Positions 31,523-42,039 of a stretch of DNA of 64,000 nucleotides are shown here, one piece after another. Positions within the stretch are counted from its first letter, which is position 1; the number at the start of each line of letters is the position of its first letter. The notes under the pieces are model-generated. The model was not told the DNA's origin. It was given only the letters and a program-made list of their open reading frames with translations, and ran no database searches. Source of the DNA: Reticulitermes speratus (taxonomy: Eukaryota > Arthropoda > Insecta > Blattodea > Rhinotermitidae); contig JAJKFL010000014.1 of assembly GCA_021186555.1 (NCBI GenBank), forward strand, positions 30,520,033-30,584,032, in the 5' to 3' direction. Made by a program: the position numbers and the translations under genes.

Positions 31523-33721
31523 CAGTGAAACCTCTATCCATCGTTTTTCAGGGGACTGGAAAATTTGAACGATACATACGGGAAATGATAGTACCGGGAA
31601 ACCATTAAAAATTATAGATAAGAACAATTTAATGATAATTATTACTTCTTGCTGAGAAAATCTTTCATTAACCTTTGTTTTGAGCAAACTTTACTCCTTC
31701 TCAATTCAAAGTACGATTTTTCAAGGCCTAGAACACTTTCACGATCACTGTCACTCGTGCTGTGCGCATAAAAGAAAGATATTACTTTCATCAGCGCTTC
31801 ATGCGTCTCAGCAAGCTCGGCACAACTTCGGGTTCGCCAGCTTCTTCTTCTCCTTCTTCCCGCTCCACACTCCCGGACGCCACGAGGCTCAAGCACAGCT
31901 CCTGCACTGTTTCTACACCACAGGTTGCCACGTGACTGTCCACAGAGACGTAGTCCTCGAATTTATCTTTGTTCATTCCACTGAACTTTTCCCAGTCTTG
32001 GCGGAAATCGTCGTCATCGTTGGTCAATACGACGTCACTATCGCCTGAAGATTGTCCCTGCACGTAACCAGCTTTCCGAAAACAATTTTCGATTGTCTGC
32101 TGGGTTACTTCTTGCAAGGCTGCCACAGTGTAGTGCAAAGCTTCCAACACGTTTATCTTCTTTTTCGTATCTTTGCCTGCATCCATTAAGCAAACAGCTG
32201 TTTGCAAGAGGCGTTTTCTATAAAGCTGCTTATAACACTTTATTACCCCTAAATCAAGGGGCTGGAGCACACTTGTACAATTTGCCGGGTACCGTATGAC
32301 TTTTACATTTCTTAGAAACGATGTATCCTGTGGATGTGCGGCACAATTGTCCACAAAGAGGAGAATGTTCCTGTTTTGTGCACCCATACTTGCGTCTAAA
32401 TGAACGCAGAAATGAAGAAAAAATGTCTGTGGTCATCCACGCTTTATTGTTCGCGTGGTACTTGGTGGGTAATTTTTTTACATTCTTGAAACATCGTGGT
32501 TTCGGAGATTTTCCGATAACAATCGGCACTTGTTTGTCAGTTCCATCACTGTTAACACAAAGTAAAACAGTAAGTCTGTCTTTACAGTTTTTCTCTCCAT
32601 GACAAGACTCTCCTTTGAGAGCCAAGGTTCTATCAGGAAGCACGTTGTAGAAGAGCCCCGTCTCATCCGCGTTGTAAATCTCACGTTGTTCGTAGCCCTC
32701 CAACAAAGATGGAAGTCTTTCCAGCCACGCTTCCATGCTTTCGCTGTCCACTGCCGCACTTTCTCCGACTAACTTCTTGTATACTAGGCCATGCCGGTCC
32801 TTAAACCTCGCTATCCAGCCGTTGGATGCAGTGAAATTTTCTATATTCAGCTGCGCTGCAATCATCTTCGCCTTTCCACGAAGAATGGTTTCATCAATTG
32901 GGATATTCGATGCCCTTGCCTGCTGGTACCACGAGAAGAGTACTCTTTCCAACTCGGCGAATGTCGACTCCCTACCTATTTTCCTCTTCTTACTGGCGTT
33001 ACCACATTTTTCTGCCTGCTCTCGGATTTCGTCCTTCTTTGCGAATATGGAGTTTAGTGTGCTTGGAGCCAACCCAAGGCGTTTGGCAATGTCGACACGT
33101 TTCTCTCCAGGATTCTTCTCCACCTCTTCTACTATTTTCAATCGCTCGTGCAGAGTTCTCACTTGCTTTTTAGGTTGGGACATGGTCCACGGATTTCAAA
33201 ATAAATAGCAGGAATAAAATATAATGAAGTAATAAAAACAGGAATGAATTAATAACAGAAATAAAATATTATAGGAAAAGGATAATAAAGGATGGAAATG
33301 ATTAAACCAGGGTAGCGTATGAAACACACCAGAACGCACAGAACCACTTGCAATGAAGTAAAGCTCCACAACAGAGTTGCCAAGTCTTCATCCAGTCCAA
33401 ACAAAAGGATGGAGAGCAAAGAGTACAGAATGCACTCCATACTTTTTGATGGAGCCAATCCAGGTGGCACTAAGAAAGCAATGCACGCACAGTGCACTAC
33501 ACCATCGCTTCAAATTAAAAAAATAAAAACTATCAGTGCGGGAAAATGTTGCGTCAGGACCGTGATTTTTCAACTATTGGTTCGGGAAAACGACAGTTCG
33601 AGGAACAATGGAGGCGGGAAAAAATAGTGTTATTTATATGGGGCTAATTTCGGGACCAAATAAGGCAGACGATACACGCGGGCCAACAACGTAACGGGAA
33701 CGATGGATAGAGGTTTCACTG
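31523..33721 (-). mobile_element. pogo/Tigger DNA transposon copy 1 (2.2 kb, both ends present)
   Basis: Terminal inverted repeats CAGTGAAACCTCTATCCAT (31523) and ATGGATAGAGGTTTCACTG (to 33721) are flanked by TA on both sides. Subterminal motifs with CGGGAAA and CGATACA recur near both ends and are probable transposase-binding sites. The transposase gene is on the minus strand and slightly damaged. Two relatives lie at 29619-30549 and 61270-63026. Confidence 0.95.
31642..33183 (-). pseudogene. pogo/Tigger transposase, copy 1 (two single-base lesions)
   Basis: The N-terminus M-S-Q-P-K-K-Q-V-R-T-L is followed by a CENP-B/pogo helix-turn-helix (R-V-D-I-A-K-R-L-G-L-A-P-S-T-L). A second DNA-binding helix bundle ends in F-K-D-R-H-G-L-V-Y-K-K-L. 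DDE blocks are Y-N-A-D-E-T-G-L-F near 32660, F-V-D-N-C-A-A-H near 32350 and Q-P-L-D-L-G-V-I near 32255. Relative to the other copies there is an extra A near 32398, between the first and second Asp blocks, and a missing base near 31810 that shifts the acidic C-terminus. It is otherwise well preserved. Confidence 0.9.
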
Positions 33722-34043
33722 TATTTAAACAAAGCGCTGGTAATTTATTTCATCTTGCAGTTAATATTTGCCATATTTAAAGAAGGTGCTGACATGGTTT
33801 CCTTCAGCTTACAAAAGTTCTGCTGGTGAAACTGAAGACATTACATCCTGAATGTTTTTCTTCAAATCACCTTCAATGTGAGGATTATTAGTATACACTT
33901 CACCCTTCAACATGCCTCACAAGTAAAAATTACATGCATACAGATCAGTGGGGCCACAGTCACCTGCTTATTACTGTTACCAAAACATGCTAAACAATGT
34001 ACACAACTTTTATATTATTCATACTCTGCATTGTGCCCACAAT
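33722..34043. other. Unassigned intron sequence
   Basis: No feature recognised between the pogo element and fold-back 4. Confidence 0.5.
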
Positions 34044-34694
34044 CAATCAGAACATACCAACATATGCACATAACACAGTTAAAAGTCATACATACATTTG
34101 TACCTTCCTACATGTTTCGGTGACAAATCACCATCTTCAAGGATTTAGGCACAAAGGAATAGGATACATACTACCAGTACATTAATCTCTTATGTACAAT
34201 ATTAAATGTTAAAATCATACAACGTATAAAACAGTAGCCATAAAACAACAGTGTCAACACTATGGCCATTTCAATGTTGATATGTTTTAATTAAAATTTT
34301 AGAGTTTTAATAGTATGTTTAGTCACTTTAGCATACAACACCTTCCTACACACAAGTACCAGGACACATCATAAGGACATAATCCTTTTGCACTGAACAT
34401 GTCAAGACTAGGTATTTGTATGCATATGACTGCACACACTATAAAAACTATAAAACTTTAATTAAAAACCTATCAACATTGTGTTGACACTGTTGTATTT
34501 CATGGCTACTGTTTTACACATCTGATGATTTTAACATTTAATATTGTACATACGAGATTCATGTATGGGTAGTATGTATTCCTTTGCACTTAAATCCCTG
34601 ATGATGGTGATTTATTACCACAACATGTGGAAAAGTACAAATTTGTGTGTAAGACTTTTAACTATTATATGCATATGTTGGTATGTTTTGATTG
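34044..34694 (+). mobile_element. Fold-back element 4 (imperfect inverted repeat, about 650 bp)
   Basis: The left arm 34044 to about 34310 and right arm about 34440-34694 are diverged reverse complements, with a centre of about 130 bp. Hammerhead-like cores lie in the left arm on the minus strand (34103-34143; stem II GGTGA/TCACC, GAAAC ATGTA) and in the right arm on the plus strand (34595-34632). Both are damaged: C3 is T in the left copy, and the GAAAC is ACAAC in the right. No target duplication was found. Confidence 0.75.
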
Positions 34695-35250
34695 AATGAA
34701 TGCATAGAAATGTTTGCTTTGCAAGTTGTTCCACTGTTTTGCTGGAAAAAAAGGCACAGGTTGTCTTGTAATCAGATGTGATCAAACAATGGTGTCAGAA
34801 TGTGTGTACACACTGGCCTGAATTTATGGTAAAAAAAACACAACAATCCTACTTACACTTGCACACCACACACCAACCTTAACATTATGTAATGGCACTC
34901 TGTGATTTAACATGGGGTTTCCTGCAGACCAATACCTGTTATTCTAAGTGTTTATGTACCCACTGAAACAAAACCAAGCTTCATCACTGAACAGAGCAAG
35001 TGTGGATTGTACTTCTTTCATTTAATTTACAACACTTCTTGTAGGATCAGTATTTATCATATGCATCACATGAAAATGCATAATACTGCAATGGTGTTCC
35101 CACTGCAAATGAACACTGACATGACAACTATAGACATGAACCAACCTCTCTGAAACAGATCTGGTATCAGCAGCTTCGTGATCCAGCTAAGTACCATGTG
35201 ATAAGGTGACAGACAGAAAGTGACCAATGATATGGGCCAGACAAACTAAG
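34695..35250 (-). pseudogene. Tc1/mariner-superfamily transposase remnant
   Basis: Minus strand encodes A-L-F-S-D-E-A-W-F-C-F-S-G-Y near 34995-34955, then N-N-R-Y-W-S-A-G-N-P, V-G-V-W-C-A-S-V near 34850. This is the first catalytic Asp region of the insect DDE family related to the element at 42 kb. An in-frame stop lies between Y-I-N-T and N-N-R-Y-W. No termini were recognised. Confidence 0.65.
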
Positions 35251-35254
35251 TCCC

Positions 35255-35879
35255 CTATACATTTGCAATGCAAATGAAGTACAAGACCATGTAAAACTGG
35301 GTTAGTTGATGGAGGAAACTACCACTTAATACACACACTGCAAAACCTTGAAGCTTGGTCACATCGGATGTAAAACACAGATGCTTGGACAATATAATAA
35401 GGATAGGAAGGGAAAAAGCAGATAACCCCTTGAGATACCAGAATTTCATAGTGGTGGCTGTGAATAGGAAGAATGCTGTCCTATGGGATATGACACCACA
35501 TATTTTGGTAGATAGGTACATTGATTCCTCCAAAACAAACCAATGATATCTACTTGCCAAACTACACAGAGTCACACCACAAAACAGACAGCAATCTTCA
35601 AAGAATAAATCTCTTTGAATGGGAGAAAAGGAAGAGTGAAAGCTGTATTCCAGTGCAGTAGGCATATTTCCCATATGTTTTCTTGCTTAGCAAAAAGTGG
35701 TATTTTAGGTTCTCATGGTAGTTACTATGATGATTTTTGGGATGTCACATAGTCTGGTAGAAATTTATCCTTCAAAATGTGGGTACATTTCCAACATACA
35801 AGGTGTCACATCCCAGAACACAGCTTTTTTCAAGTATAAATTTAACCTTCAAATGACCTACATTTGCATATGCAAACAC
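35255..35879. other. Intron sequence with a small inverted-repeat element
   Basis: Contains the palindromic repeat at 35460-35600. The rest is unassigned. Confidence 0.5.
35460..35600. repeat. Small inverted repeat related to 59180-59330
   Basis: The left half (AAGAATGCTGTCCTATGGGA…) and the reverse complement of the right half (AAGATTGCTGTCTGTTTTGT…) are alike. Both translate into V-L-W-D-M-T-P or C-G-V-T-L-C-S-L-type strings, which I recognise as a common, non-genic repeat in insect genomes. Confidence 0.6.
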
Positions 35880-36075
35880 ATGTAAAGAACACCCCTAGCA
35901 ATCCATCGTATATATTTAGGCAACAAGAAAATTTACTGCATTTTTAAGACACGCTGCATAATCTGTTTTATTTTCCACAAAATGCAGTTTTTTTCATAAT
36001 TTTATCTTTTCTGTTCAAATAATACATTTTTTCATAAACCACACGCTAAAATTTAAATAAAAACACGGTTGTTTT
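35880..36075 (+). repeat. Dispersed unclassified repeat, copy 2
   Basis: Partner of 1290-1475, same orientation. See that entry. Confidence 0.7.
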
Positions 36076-36636
36076 ATACCCTAATTATTATGAAATTTTG
36101 TGACTTTTTTATTTATACAATTTCTGACAGTACAGATTCCAACCACCTACATACAATTCTCCTGATAAACCACGTTTCTCCACCATCACCATGTTCATAA
36201 TTTGTAACACAAAGAAAATGCTGCACAAAAATTAGTATGTGAATTTATGATCAGTCTTCATACAAATTTTCACATAGTTATTTGCCAACAAACCAAAAAA
36301 CTAACTACACAATCTGCATGGCCATTAAATTTCACATAAAATAATTACATACTCAAATTTATATTTCCACACCAAATTTGAGGACCCCACAATCACTGGT
36401 GCCAACGACACTCCCATCTCACACGTTCATACGATCAACATAACAAAGGTATCACATAACTAAATATATAGGCGTGGTAGCATCTCATCATGTAATATTT
36501 ATACCAAGTTACATGAAAACTGGGTACATGGTCAAAAGCTGTTAGGGACAATGGGCAGTGACAGACACTCATCCACACAGACATGATAAACCCATATTTT
36601 CACATAAATTATGTAAAGCAGACTAACTACACCTAC
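36076..36636. other. Intron 2 of ASRGL1, left-hand end
   Basis: AT-rich and unassigned. This large intron (26194-36636) contains the RTE/pogo composite and pogo copy 1. Confidence 0.5.
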
Positions 36637-36714
36637 CTGCTTTCAATTCGTTTCCCTCCATAATTATTGCATCCATCTCTACCTCACCATCAGCATTCAA
36701 AACAGAACCATAGC
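36637..36714 (-). CDS. ASRGL1: Isoaspartyl peptidase/L-asparaginase, coding exon 2
   Basis: 78 nt, acceptor TTTATAG|GC and donor GCAG|GTAGGT, phase 1 on both sides. Encodes Y-G-S-V-L-N-A-D-G-E-V-E-M-D-A-I-I-M-E-G. G-S-V-L-N-x-x-G-E-V-E-M-D-A is the signature of the family's alpha chain. Too short to stand out as an open frame. Confidence 0.95.
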
Positions 36715-37364
36715 CTATAAAATAAAATGCTGTCATCATTCAAAGAGTCCACAATGATAATGACTTCTACACTTCTTCAGAATCTTCAAACTATATACTG
36801 ACATTAGTAGACTACAAACAATATAGTGCTCTATTTCTGCACATGATTTCCACTTGTTAAATTTGCAACATAACCTCAGAGTTGCAAATTCTCACCACAT
36901 TTGTAAATGTTAACACACAAAACTTTATGTGCTTAAGAAGGCTCATGTTTTAGAAGGAAAAATTCTGACTGTTCAATTAAATTCATTCTTACACCAGTAT
37001 TTAGGGAATTCACAGAATAAGAGTAAATGCAACATAATCCTCTTTCTTTGTAATTGAAGGGCAATTTTTGAAGATTTAGATTTCAAGACAAGAGCTCTGT
37101 TGTGTGTTAAGAAATATTTCCAGCAGGTGTTAGGCTGAAGATCCACACTTCAAAACTCTTGTGTGAAATAATGCAAACCAAACTGCACGAAAAAAATGGA
37201 CTCTTTAAATTTCCAGTGAACACAGGCTTCATATGCAAAAATGCTTCCATGGCAGGTGTGGTGCTCAGCAACATGACAACATAATACTCCCTGTATAAGA
37301 CACCCTCAATATGTTAACAGTACTCTGACTGCACTGAGGTATTCATAAAAATGTAAACACACAC
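36715..37364. other. Intron 1 (within coding sequence) of ASRGL1
   Basis: 650-bp intron with no transposon recognised. Confidence 0.7.
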
Positions 37365-37554
37365 CTGCATTAAAATATTCATCATCCTCCATATCTTGAA
37401 CGGCTGACTGCACGGCATCAATGACTGATCCCCCACTGCAGAGTACTTTGTACCCTCTCCTGGCAGCCCTCCGAACACCAGTTAGTTTTGGTACAACTCT
37501 ACTATTGGGAATGTTTCCTGCTCCTCCATGAACTAGCACCACAGGCTCAACCAT
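37365..37554 (-). CDS. ASRGL1: Isoaspartyl peptidase/L-asparaginase, coding exon 1
   Basis: Starts at ATG 37554 with M-V-E-P-V-V-L-V-H-G-G-A-G-N-I-P; the H-G-G-A-G motif is diagnostic for N-terminal-nucleophile asparaginases. It runs through G-G-S-V-I-D-A-V to D-D-E-Y-F-N-A and donor GCAG|GTGTGT. An acceptor-like TTTCAG lies 2 bp before the ATG, so this is probably the second exon of the transcript, with a separate 5' UTR exon upstream. The six exons add up to 921 nt (306 residues plus stop), the normal length for animal ASRGL1. Expected to be cytosolic. Confidence 0.95.
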
Positions 37555-37907
37555 TACTGAAATCATAATGAAAACCTTAAAATCAGTATGATAAACTAAA
37601 TTATATATGTTCTGAGCAGAACACATGATGCCAGTTTTTTTTCCAGATGGCATGGTGAGACTAGCAGGAACTATATTTCAATAATTACTAAATTTAAATA
37701 ACAATACATTTATGTGTGTAATTTCCACCTGAATGGCTTCAAACTACATTACACTTAATATTTATTTTTATCAAATACAAATAATCTTTCATCAGAACTG
37801 CACGTCATAAGAATTATTATGACATACACATTTGATTACCACACTAGCATCATCATCAGTATCATCTACACTAAATTCTGTTTTGCATACATCTGTAAAT
37901 AACATTA
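37555..37907. other. Sequence upstream of ASRGL1 coding exon 1
   Basis: Likely 5' intron, given the acceptor at 37557. No feature recognised. Confidence 0.5.
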
Positions 37908-37911
37908 TTAA

Positions 37912-38144
37912 CCCTCTGTTGCCAAATGATGACTAGTCACTGCAAAATGTGATGCACAGGAAACCAAAGGATGACTGAAGTCATAGCCCAGAATGTATGA
38001 ATTATGACATTCTTTTACAGCCCTCAGCTGATATAAAGTGCTTTGATATATGCTGCTGTCTCCACTTGAGTGCGAACACACGTTTATCAGAATGTTCCCT
38101 CACTACCCCCTTAAATCCATAAATTTAATTCCAGCACAAAAGGG
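37912..38144 (+). mobile_element. piggyBac-like MITE (233 bp)
   Basis: Flanked on both sides by TTAA (37908-37911 and 38145-38148). Termini are CCCTCTGTTGCC on the left and the complement CCCTTTTGTGCT on the right. Noncoding. The right terminal 20 or so bases resemble 43927-43952, suggesting a second, incomplete copy there. Confidence 0.7.
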
Positions 38145-38148
38145 TTAA

Positions 38149-38812
38149 CCTATTGGATATATGGCCATGCATGTGTAAGTTATTTAACCACACACATATG
38201 CAGATCATAAAGTATGTTAAATTTTCTCAATTTATTTTTGAAATTATTACATATAGACATTGTGTATATATTTATCTCCAAATAAAAAACTTTACCCTTA
38301 AAGATGGCCTGGGCATACCATCACCAGACACATGTAGTATACATTGCAAACATGGATAAACTGGCCATTCCATCAAGCCCAGGAGTCAACAGATTTCCCA
38401 TAAACCTTGGAGCCACCTCAGAATTCTTGGTTTCAGAAGGGAGCTTCATACTGAGTACCCTAAAATATTAGGCACCAAAATACAAAATTTAATCACATGG
38501 GCAATCTGGTGCCCAGGGTTTGTATACCCCTGATCAAGTTCAAGGTTAATGAACACCACCACCACATCCCACTAGAGAAGTTGGCCATGACAAAACACAA
38601 CACTGGCCTCAGCAACTACAACCTACTCAACAACACAAGCATCCTAGCCACAAATATCACTGCATGAACTGGTTGACAAGGGAAGCAATAAAGACCAAGC
38701 AGCTCCCTAATAATATAAAGCAAAAAGAAGGATTGTCCCTTAACAGTCCATGCAAGCTTCTCACACATTCCCTGAAAGAAAGAATGCAGCAGGACTTCTC
38801 CAAAAAACAGAA
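38149..38812. other. Unassigned sequence
   Basis: No recognised gene or repeat. Confidence 0.45.
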
Positions 38813-38936
38813 CACTTTTACCTGTCTGAGGCTAATTTTTGTAGCACACTCTGCTTAAAAATACCTTTAATTGCAATACGCCTTTCACGAACCGGAAGCA
38901 GAATACAACCGACACACAAACACACTTTTACCTGTC
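38813..38936 (+). repeat. Inserted copy of a nearby segment, with about 20-bp flanking duplication
   Basis: 38834-38919 copies 39784-39877 (from TAATTTTTGTAGCACACTCT to CACACACAAACACACTT). A direct repeat ACACTTTTACCTGTCTGAGG flanks it on both sides (starts about 38813 and 38916). Confidence 0.85.
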
Positions 38937-39559
38937 TGAGGCAGCATTACCATATGTTAACACAACCATAAAGTTTATCACTCTCCACCTTCCAGAAACC
39001 TTACACATGTACCTTTCACAGCTCCCACCGTTTGGGGCTTGACAACGGTCATTTAGCTCACTTCGAACTTTCAACTCCTATTGGAACAAATTCTGGAGAC
39101 ATTCCTTTAAAATCGACATATATTCTTCTACCATACACTTCAGCATCCACTTGAACCAAACTCAGGCCCCCTGAATATTGAGGCAGCATTTTATTGCGAA
39201 ACGTCGGAACATATTACACTACACGGTGTAAAAACGGAGATTATCACTTGAAACTTTATATGCCACAGACAATTATTTCAACCACAAGACTGATAAATAC
39301 TGTACAGGACTACTTCTAAAGTTGCGACATGCTCGGTTTTGAACTGGACTGTGTTTGTTTGCTGACAGGGACATAAATTTAGAAAATGCGAAAAACGTAA
39401 ACGTACATTACGCATATTTCTTTTTTTGGCCGGCAAATCTCTACGAAGTGCATCCGCTGTTTTTGTTGGAACATCTGGCAACCTAACTCTTAAATGTTGG
39501 CACTGTCTGGGTGAAGCCTGAAAACCCCTACGAGTTTTAATAAATGTCTGCAAAATGTT

Positions 39560-40400
39560 AAGTATGAGAACAATAATAAGTGGCTACCGTATTATGGAAT
39601 ACAGCTTTCCTCTGTACCTGCCCTTTTCCTCATTCTAGATTTTTGAATCAATAACGTCCTAGCCGCCATTTGAAGCAGCCACGACAAGAAAGGCACGGGG
39701 TGCGAAAATGCTTGTACTGCAATATATAAAGCAGATTACGTTTAAAATATTATTAAACTAATTTGAAAAATGAAAAAGTCTCTAATTTTTGTAGCACACT
39801 CTGCTTAAAAATACCTTTAATTGCAATACGCCTTTCACGAACCGGAAGCAGAATACAACCGACACACAAACACACTTAAGCAGTCACGTTACTGACGCCT
39901 TACTCGCCACAGTTGGTGTTAATGTATGGTTGATAGATTGATGGTCTGTGGTTGAGGACACAGATTACTACTACACTACAGATACTATTCACTACAGATA
40001 TCTGTGCACGATGCGACATACGAGTTCAAATGATGGAGATTCGTTGTGATTGGTCCAGAAGCTCACGTGGCTTCCGACTTCGTGCGACATCTGTTATGAT
40101 TAATAGGAGATAATATAGTTGTCGTTCTTGACAAGTTTGAACTTGACGACGGTAAGATGTCGCGATTTCATGCTTCCAATACCCCTATTCCAGTTTCACC
40201 CCCCTGGTTGAGGATACGGATCGGCTAACAGTTCGGTTAACCGCGGAAGACATTTAATTCGTGCACACACGTGGCGCCACGAATCAACTATGCATGTAGC
40301 ACGGTTTCTGATACTGATGAAAGTAGCGCCAACTAGCGGCTACACTGTGTAGTAAGCACACAACGCACCAAATTCAAATTTTTGAGTTGGTATGTCCCAA
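39560..40400. promoter_or_regulatory. Candidate promoter/5' exon region (possibly ASRGL1)
   Basis: Relatively CpG-rich sequence with GCCGCCATTT at about 39661-39670, a YY1-type motif often near transcription starts, and CTTCCGGTT-like sequence on the minus strand near 39841. It lies about 2 kb upstream of the ASRGL1 start. The assignment is a guess. Confidence 0.3.
39784..39877. repeat. Source segment copied to 38834-38919
   Basis: About 94 bp, essentially identical to the inserted copy 0.95 kb to the left. Confidence 0.85.
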
Positions 40401-40479
40401 CACCTACAAAAACATAATGAAAAGAAACTCGTGCTTAGGCGTACTCAAGACACACACAGTGCACAACTAACTAATTCAT

Positions 40480-41310
40480 TAAGGCAGAGTCCTTCCTAAG
40501 AAGCTAACAGGTCCTCAGCTATCAAGAAATTCCCCCGCATTCAATGGAAACCGAAGGTTCATTATCGCGCTCACAAGAGCCCGCCACCTGTCCCTATCCT
40601 GAGCCAGATCAATCCAGTTCATACCTGCCCATCTCACTTCTTCAATAGACAGTTTAATATTATCCTCCCATCTATGCCTAGGTCTTCTAAGTGCTCTCTT
40701 TCCCTCAGGTCTCTCCACCAAAACCGTTTATGAATCTCTTCCCTCTCCCATACATGACACATACTCTGTCCACCTCATTCTTGATCACCCAAATAATATC
40801 TTAAACCTCCTCATTATGTAGTCTTCTCTTCTCCTGTGGTACCTCGTTCCTCTTAGGCCCAAATATCCTTAACACCTTCAGCCTATGTTCCTCCCTCAAT
40901 GTGAGAGACCAAGTTTCGCACCCATACATAACAACAGCCAAAATTATAGTTCTCTATATGTTAATCTTTTTTGATAGCAAACTGAAACTGAACCGAATGA
41001 AAGCAAGCATTCCCCAACTTCAATCTGCTCTTAATTTCCCCACGGATGGAATTTTGATTTGTTAGGATTGCTCCCAAACATTTGAATTGTTCCACCCTTT
41101 CAAATGATTTATTTATTACCTATCTCTATTTTGTGATTTTGTCCTGCATTCTCGTCTCATGACATGACCATGTACTTAGTTTTCTCAGCATTCACTTCTA
41201 GACCAATCTCGCTATTAGCGACTACTAAAGCTTCCGCGTTTTCCTTTATAGTATGCATGCTTCCACCCAATATATTAACATCATAAGAATAAACTACGAA
41301 AGTATACCTT
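40480..41310 (-). mobile_element. LINE family C, 3' part
   Basis: Minus-strand RT C-terminal half. The 5' side has S-M-H-T-I-K-E-N-A-E-A-L, G-L-E-V-N-A-E-K-T-K-Y-M-V-M-S-R and F-E-R-V-E-Q-F-K-C-L-G near 41270-41060. Decayed sequence follows, then an open piece at 40515-40721 with R-W-E-D-N-I-K and [14 protein letters not shown]. This is a very common arthropod endonuclease/RT LINE. Stops and frameshifts abound. Confidence 0.8.
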
Positions 41311-41540
41311 CAAGGATACTCAATGTATGGGAGCTGACTGTGATACCAGTCACTATCTGGTGGTTGCAAAAGTTACAGAAAGACTGTCAGTAAGTAAACA
41401 AGCAGTACAGAAGTTTGATGTGGAGAGATTAAATCTCAAGGAGCTGAGTTGGAAGTTAGAAAACAGTATCAGATTAAGATCTCAAACATGTTTGCAGCTT
41501 TGAAGAACGTAGTGCAGAGCAAGATTTAACTGTGATTGAA
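41311..41540 (+). mobile_element. LINE family C, inverted 5' part
   Basis: Plus-strand codons K-D-T-Q-C-M-G-A-D-C-D-T-S-H-Y-L-V-V-A-K-V are the endonuclease C-terminal (D-H/S-H) region of the same family, then L-E-N-S-I-R-L-R-S-Q. The orientation is opposite to the adjoining 3' part, the layout expected from twin priming. Confidence 0.75.
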
Positions 41541-42039
41541 TGATACGCAGTACGCATGCAACAAATACTGCAACAGGCATTTAATCGTCCGTGCACTTCA
41601 ATAGTCAAGCTAGTACTACAGCACAAGATTACATGCTAAGTTATCCTGGTCAGTGTCATCCAGACACAGGGCCATGCCAAGACATGTGGGACCCTGGGCA
41701 GGCTAACAAATTGGCGCCCCTTAAAACTGATATTCTTTACATTTTTCGGCCTAGGACAGGGCTGTGAACCTTTTGCCGGCACATGCCAAAATTCCTGACA
41801 ATTTTTGGAAAAATTCTTTTGCATGTGAGAGCACTATATTTCCGATTATTCCAGGGACACCTTAGAGCCCCGGGCAGCTGCCCAGCCTCTTAGTCCAGCC
41901 CCATCCAGACGCTAGTGTTTCAACCACTGGAGCAGCATCTCCATCAGACAGGAAGTGTAACACCAACAATGCAGGTTTCCCAAGGACTGTACTGATTAAC
42001 AACCAACAAAGATGTCATAGATGCAGATGTGGAAAGAAA

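Noticed and set aside
32735-33208. A 157-codon plus-strand gene, repeated at 62482-62970
   Set aside because: Antisense of the pogo transposase N-terminus. It is conserved between copies only because the element is.
39169-39215. Sixth hammerhead-like motif (CTGA ... GCGAAACGTC GG)
   Set aside because: CTGA is not followed by NGA, stem II is poor and no inverted-repeat partner was found.
39278-39553. A 91-codon protein
   Set aside because: No recognisable family and no splice or start evidence; it may be UTR or repeat. Left unassigned.
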